Assembly (NCBI RefSeq): GCF_019393635.1
Contig: NC_057862.1
Span: forward strand, 701,285,825 to 701,349,824
Origin: Dromiciops gliroides
Lineage: Eukaryota > Chordata > Mammalia > Microbiotheria > Microbiotheriidae
Direction: 5' to 3'
Length of the DNA stretch: 64,000 nt
Part shown: positions 57,311-64,000 of the stretch, piece by piece
Numbering within the stretch: position 1 is the stretch's first letter
How the letters are laid out: each line of letters opens with the position of its first letter
Position numbers and translations under genes: made by a program
The notes under the pieces: generated by a model
Databases searched by the model: none
The model's input: the letters and a program-made list of their open reading frames with translations, nothing else
What the model was told of the DNA's origin: nothing

Positions 57311-58320
57311 AGGGATGAAAATCTTTTACTATGGTTCTAACCTCCCATTTCAGAGACTACAAGCTATATGCCAAGAACAGAGATAGTCTCTTTAACTCAA
57401 AGATTCGCAAATAAAATCAAGTATACCAAAATAAAATACTGGGGTTGGGTGGGGGGGTGTCTTACTAGATAGCTTTTTTTTTTTTAGTTTCAGAATTTAC
57501 ATTGTTCTTATTATTTGAATAACCTCTCCAGGCTGCACCAAGTGTGTGTCTTACTCGGGATGCTTTTCAAATTTTATTTTAGACTTTTGTTTTCCAAATT
57601 ACATGTAAAAGCAAATTTTGACTAGATAGCTTAATTTAAAAATAATCATGCTTGCCAATGGAGTCCCAGGAAAATTGTTTATTGTGTTTATCCTTAAAAC
57701 AAGTTGCATGCTCTGTTGACTTCCAGTGACTCAGTCTATCCTCCAGGCTGAACTAGAGTTTCTGTCCCCAGCAGTACACTACAGTGAAACTGCTCTTAAG
57801 CATGAAGTTCCACAGGCTTCCCTTCAGGCTCCAGAAAGGAAACAATGGTGGAATTAGCCTCCTGGTCTGGTCTTGCTGCTTTAAATCACCACTTACTAGC
57901 CATCTGTTCCTAGCACTCCCCTCACACGATCTGGTTCATTTGTAAGGGAAGAAAAGAGAGACTGCAGGGCATGAGGTTCAGAGCAAATTTTATGACAGGC
58001 TTTATCTGGGTAGCAAGCAGTTAGGATGACAAAGAGTCCCTACAATCCAGGCATGGGGATTCCTGACCCAGTCCTTGTTCCTTACTAGTCCTGAAATGAA
58101 GACTTGAGTTAGTTAGGTAGCTAGACTCAGCCTTGGGCAATGCTTTATATGTCTAAGAGTTTCCTGATTCCATGTCAAACTAGGACACCAACAAGAATCA
58201 ACCAGGGTTTCACTCTGGCTGGGAATTGGGGTTAGAAACAGAATTAGTTTCCAACTTCCTTTTAGATTAGAGTCCCTAAATCTTTCAAAGTGGTTTGTCT
58301 TTACATATTGTTATCACAGT
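57311..58320. other. Unassigned sequence
   Basis: 57560-57640 resembles a short antisense L1 3' end (TTTATTTTAGACTTTTG, CAAATTACATGTAAAAGC). The rest is not recognised. Confidence 0.35.
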
Positions 58321-58394
58321 GGGCAGCTAGATGGCACAGTGGATAAAGTACTGGCCCTGGATTCAGGAGGACCTGAGTTCAAATCCCACCTCAG
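58321..58394 (+). repeat. CORE-SINE, 5' half (split by HAL1)
   Basis: GGGCAGCTAGATGGCACAGTG to CAAATCCCACCTCAG, where the HAL1 begins. The 14-bp AAATCCCACCTCAG (58381-58394) is repeated at 59564-59577 where the SINE resumes. Confidence 0.95.
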
Positions 58395-59563
58395 CTGGGT
58401 TTTGTCTCTGATCCCCCTGGGTCCAGAATTGGTGCTTTGTCCACTGTGTCACCTAGCTGCCCCATGATGATATCCTTAGGGTTAAATTGAGGAGTGAGGG
58501 GAATGCACTGGGGGAGGGGGAAGGACAGAGGTGAAATCCTACATGAAACAGGAAAAGGCTTATGGAGTGGGGGAAGAGATGTAAAAGGAGCAGGGCAGTA
58601 AATGAATTTTACATTCATCAGAAAAGGCTCAAAGACCTTAAACTCATCAGAGTTGGCTCTAGGAGGGACTAACACACACACCCAACTGGGTGAAGTAATC
58701 TATTTAATCTGGGCAGTAAAGGAGCCTAACACTCATCAGAATTGGCTCAAAGACCTCAATCTCATTAGAATTGGCTCAAGAAAGGAATAATGTACACACT
58801 CAATTGGGTGGAGTAATCTCTCTAACCCTGCAGGAAAATAGGAGGGGAAGGGGATAAAGGGAGAGGGGCAAAAGAAGGAAGGGCAGAGTGGGGGAGGGGT
58901 CAGACAGAAGCAAATCCCTTTTGAAGAGTGATAGGATGAAAGAAGATGGATAATAGAATAAATATCATGGGGAAGGGAGTAGGATGGAAGGGAAACAGTT
59001 AACAATAGTAATTATGAAAAAGAGAAAAGGGGGAAAATTGTACAAAAAATATTTATAGCAACTTTTGGTGGAGGCTAAGAATTAAGAATCAAGGGAATGT
59101 CTATCAATTGAGGAATGATGGAAAAAGCTGTGCTATATGATTGTAGTGGAATGGTCATGTGCTATAGGAAATGACAAACAGGATGATCCCAGAAAAACCT
59201 GGAAAGACTAATGAATATTGATGTTTAGTGAACTGAACAGAGTTGGGAGGACATTGTGCATAGTGACAGCAGTATTGTTCAATGAGCAATTGTGAATGAC
59301 TTAACTACTCCCAGCAATGCAATGATCCAAGACAATCCCAAGGAACTAATGAGGAAGCTTACTATGCACCCCTATAGAAAGAACTGATAAAAAGAACACT
59401 TGTGGATTGTACATATATAACCTGGTTGCAATCTTGTGGAGGGGGGAGGAAAGGGAGGGAAAAAAATTTGGAACTCTAAATCTTATGAAAATGAATGTTG
59501 AAAACTACCCTTACATATAACTGGAAAAAATAAAATAAATGTTTGTTGCTAAAAACAAAAACA
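58395..59563 (+). mobile_element. HAL1 (half-L1), copy 3, inserted in a SINE
   Basis: 5'-truncated inside the antisense SINE remnant (TGATCCCCCTGGGTCCAG…GTGTCACCTAGCTGCCCC), followed by the same G-rich stretch, tandem units, ORF2 end and 3' UTR as copy 2, and an A-rich tail. It has a perfect 14-bp target duplication. It keeps the same SINE-to-HAL1 junction as copies 1 and 2. Confidence 0.92.
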
Positions 59564-59577
59564 AAATCCCACCTCAG

Positions 59578-59660
59578 ATACTTGACACTTACTAGTTGTG
59601 TGACCCTGGGCAAGTCACTTAACCCTCATTGCCCTGCAAAAAAACAAAAACCAAAACATA
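59578..59660 (+). repeat. CORE-SINE, 3' half (split by HAL1)
   Basis: ATACTTGACACTTACTAGTTG through GGGCAAGTCACTTAACCC and an A-rich tail. Continues 58321-58394. Confidence 0.93.
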
Positions 59661-60242
59661 TTGTTATCACATTATAAACTATACTCTTAATTCTGCTAAC
59701 CATTCTGCATCAATTTATACATGTCTTTCAAGGTTTCTCTGAAACCATTGCCTTTATCTCCCTTTACAGCACAATGATATCCTATCACATTTTTATCCCA
59801 TAATATGTTTAGCCAATCCCCATTTGATAGTCAGCCCCTCAGTTTCCAATTCTTTGACACTACAAAAAGAACTACTATAAAGATTTTTGTCCACTCTTAG
59901 TTTTTGTTTTGGTCAAGACAAATACCATCTGCAATCTACCCTTTCTTTTATTGCTCCCTTTCCCTTCTTTCCATCCTGTTTCCCTGTTGAGAGAAATGTA
60001 TTTCTGTGCCCAACATGTATGTGTATGTGTCTCTCTGCGTGTATTCTTCCCTCCTTTGACCAGCTCAGATGACAGTGAGGTTCAAGTGTCACCCACTCCA
60101 CCATCCTTTCCTTCTTTTTTGTGTAGACTTCTACTTCTGCACCCTAATTGTATGAGGTATTTTCCCCTACCCTCTCCCCCCCAGCCCATGGTACATTCCT
60201 CTTCTCTTGCCTTTCCATTTTTCTTTTAAGATCATTAAGACA

Positions 60243-60308
60243 AGGGAATGAGGGATAGAATTTAGAACTCAAAACTTTAAATAAATCTGTTTATTATTAT
60301 TTTAAAAA
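60243..60308 (+). mobile_element. Tiny 5'-truncated L1 3' end
   Basis: GGGAATGAGGGATAGAATTTAG…AACTTTAAATAAATC with an A/T tail, sense to L1 in an antisense host element. ATCATTAAGACA / ATCATTGAGACA flank it as a target duplication. Confidence 0.75.
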
Positions 60309-60431
60309 TCATTGAGACATAATAAAACCACTTAAAGGTCTCATCTAATTAGATTCTATGACCTGTGATTATAATTGGGTTCAGAGGTGAATCATGTATT
60401 ATCTCCCCATTTTGGTATGTAAGTTTATCCT

Positions 60432-60545
60432 GGGGCAGCTAGATGGCGCAGTGAGTTCAAATCCGGCTTCAGACACTTAACACTTACTAGCTGTGTGACC
60501 CTGGGCAAGTCACTTAACCCCAATTGCCTCACTAAAAAAAAAAAA
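60432..60545 (+). repeat. CORE-SINE with internal deletion
   Basis: The head GGGGCAGCTAGATGGCGCAGTG joins directly to AGTTCAAATCCGGC. The usual ~33 bp between them is missing. The core and A-tail are present; AGTTTATC flanks both sides. Confidence 0.9.
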
Positions 60546-60992
60546 GTTTATCTTATTTCCTTATGATTGTCTACTCATGCTTTTCTTGATTTCTGTGTTT
60601 GTATCTCAAATTTTCCATGCACAGCTCTGATTTTTTTTCATAATAAATACTTAGAAGTCCTCTGTTTCATTAAAGATCTATTTCCCCCTTCTTTACTGAA
60701 ATAGACTTGGATAATAGTTGTGGCTGATAGGTAGCTAGACTCAGGATTGTATTCAGTTTTGCTACATAGGATATTCTTGGTTGTAAGCCTATATCATTTG
60801 CCTTCTAAAACATTGTATTCCAAGCTCTAGATACCTTTTTGTAATGTCTGCTAAATCTTGTGTGATCCTGGCTATGGCTCCTTGGTACTTGAATAATGTC
60901 CTTCTGGCTACTTGAATTATTTCTTCTTTGAACTGGAAGTTCTGGATTTTGACTATAATATTTCTGAGAGTTTTCATTTTGGGAGTTTCTTT

Positions 60993-62164
60993 TTTTTTAA
61001 ATAGCATTTTATTATTTTTTCCAATTACATGTAAAGATAGTTTTCAACATTCATTTTAAGTTTTTTGTGTGTGAGGTAATTGGGGTTAAGTGACTTGCCC
61101 AGGGTCATACAGCTAGTAAATGTCTGAGGCTGGATTTGAACTCAGGTACTCCTGAATCCAGGGCCGGTGTTTATCCACTGCGCCATCTAGCTGCCCCTCA
61201 ACATTCATTTTTATAAGATTTTGAGTCCCCAATTTTTCTTTCTCCCTTCCTTTGTTCCCCCCTCCTGAAGTCAGCAAGCAATTTGATATAGGTTATACAT
61301 TACAATCCTGTTAAACATATTTCCACATTAGTCATGTTGTGAGAGAAGAATCAGAACAAAAAGAAAAACAACACAATAAAGAATAAACAAAAAAAGTGAA
61401 AATTGTTTGCTTCAGTCTGCATGCAGACTCCATAGTTCTTTTTCTGGATGTGGAAAGCATTTTCCATCTTGAGTCTTTTTGCATTGTCTTGGATCATTGT
61501 ATTGCTGAGAAGAGCTAAGTCTATCACAGTTGATCATCACACAATGCTCTTGTTACTGTGTACAATGTTCTCTTGGTTCTGCTCATTTCACTTGGCATCA
61601 GTTGATGTGAACCATTCCAGGTTTTTCTGAAATCCATCTGTTCATCATTTCTTAGAGCACAACAGTATTCCATCACATTCATATACCACAACTTGTTTAG
61701 CCATTCCCCAATTGATGGGCATCCCCTCAATTTCCAATTCTTTTCCACCACAAAAAGAGCAACCATAAATGTTTTTGTACATGTGGGGCCTTTACTTCTT
61801 TTCAGGATCTCTTTGGGATATAGACCTGATAGCGATATTGCTGAGTTAAAGGGTATGCACAGTTTTAGAGTCTTTTGAGCATGGTTCCAAATTTCTCTCC
61901 AAAATAATTGGATCAGTTCATAACTCCACCAACAGTGCATTAGTGTTCCAATTTCCCCACTTCATCTACAACATTTGTCATTTTCCTTTTTTGTCATATT
62001 AGCCAATTGGATAGGTATGAAGTGATACCTTAGAGTAGTTTCAATTTTTATTTCTCTAATCGGTAGTGATTGAGAACATTTTTTCATATGGCTGTAGATA
62101 GCTTTAATTTCTTCATCTGAAAACTGCCTGTTCATATCCTTTGGCCATTTCTCAGTTGGGGACA
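60993..62164 (-). mobile_element. L1 3' region, complete insertion into older HAL1/L1
   Basis: Antisense L1 with poly-T start. Target duplication TTTGGGAGTTTCTTT (60978-60992) / TTTGGGGGTTTCTTT (62165-62179). The minus frames encode ORF2 C-terminal peptides: KWPKDMNRQFSDEEIKAIYS, SHMKKCSQSLPIREIKIETT and LKLCIPFNSAISLSGLYPKE. A CORE-SINE is inserted at 61058-61197. Confidence 0.9.
61058..61197 (-). repeat. CORE-SINE inside L1
   Basis: Antisense copy flanked by TCAACATTCATTTT at 61044-61057 and 61198-61211. Confidence 0.94.
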
Positions 62165-62277
62165 TTTGGGGGTTTCTTTCAGAAGGTGATTAATGGATTC
62201 TTTCTATTTCTCTTTGTCCTATAGTTCTGAGAGATCTTGTGAGTTTTCTTTTGTGATTTATTGTGTTTTTAAAAAAA

Positions 62278-62698
62278 TGTAATAAAGATTTTTATTTACA
62301 GTTTTGGGTTCCAATTTTTATCCCTCCTTCTCTCCCTCCCCCCTCCCTGAGGTGACAATTAATCAGATATGGATTATACACATATGATTGTGTAAAACAT
62401 TACCATATTTGTCATTTTGTATGAGAAAACTTGATTAAAAGAAAAAAATGAAAGTGAAAAATCGCCTGCTTCAGTCTGTTCCATCAATATCAGTTCTTTC
62501 TTTGGAGGTGAATAGTATGTTTCACCAATTGTCCTTTGGGATTGTCTTGGATCATTGTATGGTTGAGAATAGGCAAGTCATCCACAGCTCTTCATCAAAC
62601 CCTATTGCTGTCTCTGTGCACAGTGTTCTCCTGGTCCTGCTCACTTCACTCGACATCATTTTATACATGACTTTCCAGGCCTTTCTGAAGTCATTATG
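62278..62698 (-). mobile_element. L1 3' UTR fragment
   Basis: AATAAAGATTTTTATTTACAG, CCCTCCCTGAGGTGACAATTAATC, CAGTTCTTTCTTTGGAGGTG, ending at CCAGGCCTTTCTGAAGTCAT. Confidence 0.85.
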
Positions 62699-62724
62699 AA
62701 TTATCTTTTAAAAATTTAATTTAA

Positions 62725-64000
<1,276 letters not shown>

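Larger units (their letters stand above)
59690..62275 (-). mobile_element. Older HAL1/L1 with ORF1 C-terminus, interrupted by an L1
   Basis: Minus strand. ORF1 (61007-60789) encodes KMKTLRNIIVKIQNFQFKEE and YQGAIARITQDLADITKRYL, the L1 ORF1 C-terminal domain. Lower coordinates hold a CTCCTTTGACCAGCTCAGATG inter-ORF unit (about 60050) directly followed by the end of ORF2 (59690-59920). ORF1 sequence resumes at 62180 (CAGAAGGTGATTAATGGATTC) beyond the inserted L1. More diverged than copies 1-3 and without the SINE remnant that I can see. A CORE-SINE (60432-60545) and a tiny L1 tail (60243-60308) also sit inside. Confidence 0.7.

Overview
The window looks like nuclear DNA of a marsupial. The main evidence is the repeat content. 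It holds many copies of a tRNA-derived CORE-SINE (5' head like GGGGCAGCTAGGTGGC, core TGTGACCCTGGGCAAGTCAC) of the MAR1/WSINE type, a second SINE with an RTE-like tail ending in ACTGAACAACAAC, marsupial-type L1 and half-L1 (HAL1) elements, L2, CR1/L3 and RTE pieces, and several solo LTRs. I cannot name the species from sequence alone. All gene and repeat names come from recalled family sequences, not from a search.

Layout. 1-8 kb: L1, L2, SINEs and two inverted copies of one LTR (936-1437 and 7361-7892) that mark a probable ~6 kb inversion. 8-15 kb: CR1/L3, L2 and unassigned sequence. 15-16.5 kb: a HAL1 carrying a captured SINE. 18.5-19.5 kb: two L1 3' ends head to head. 22.2-24.9 kb: a degraded ERV 3' end and related LTR pieces. 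24.9-26 kb: RTE, an 81-bp piece that looks like only the 5' tip of an L1, and an NDUFB3 processed pseudogene. 26-33.6 kb: L1 remnants, including a ~3.9 kb antisense L1 split by two SINEs. 35-43 kb is the most repeat-poor stretch and holds the one clear intact host gene, a family-6 olfactory receptor (39574-40533). 43-50 kb: unassigned sequence with an exact 87-bp duplication, two probable solo LTRs and another HAL1. 50-55.8 kb: mostly unassigned, with a solo LTR. 55.8-56.9 kb: a retrocopy of the PYURF-PIGY bicistronic mRNA in which the PIGY frame is still open. 58.3-63.1 kb: nested SINE, HAL1 and L1 insertions. 63.15 kb to the end: an apparently intronless KRAB zinc-finger gene copy whose frame stays open to the last base.

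There is no operon-like organisation. The four host-derived coding units (OR, NDUFB3 pseudogene, PYURF-PIGY retrocopy, KRAB-ZNF retrocopy) are independent, and three of them arrived as mRNA copies, presumably made by L1 machinery. The most informative signals are structural: the inferred LTR-LTR inversion, the composite HAL1 family, and a near-identical patch shared by two inverted L1 arms. I found no evidence for a new enzymatic or defence system.
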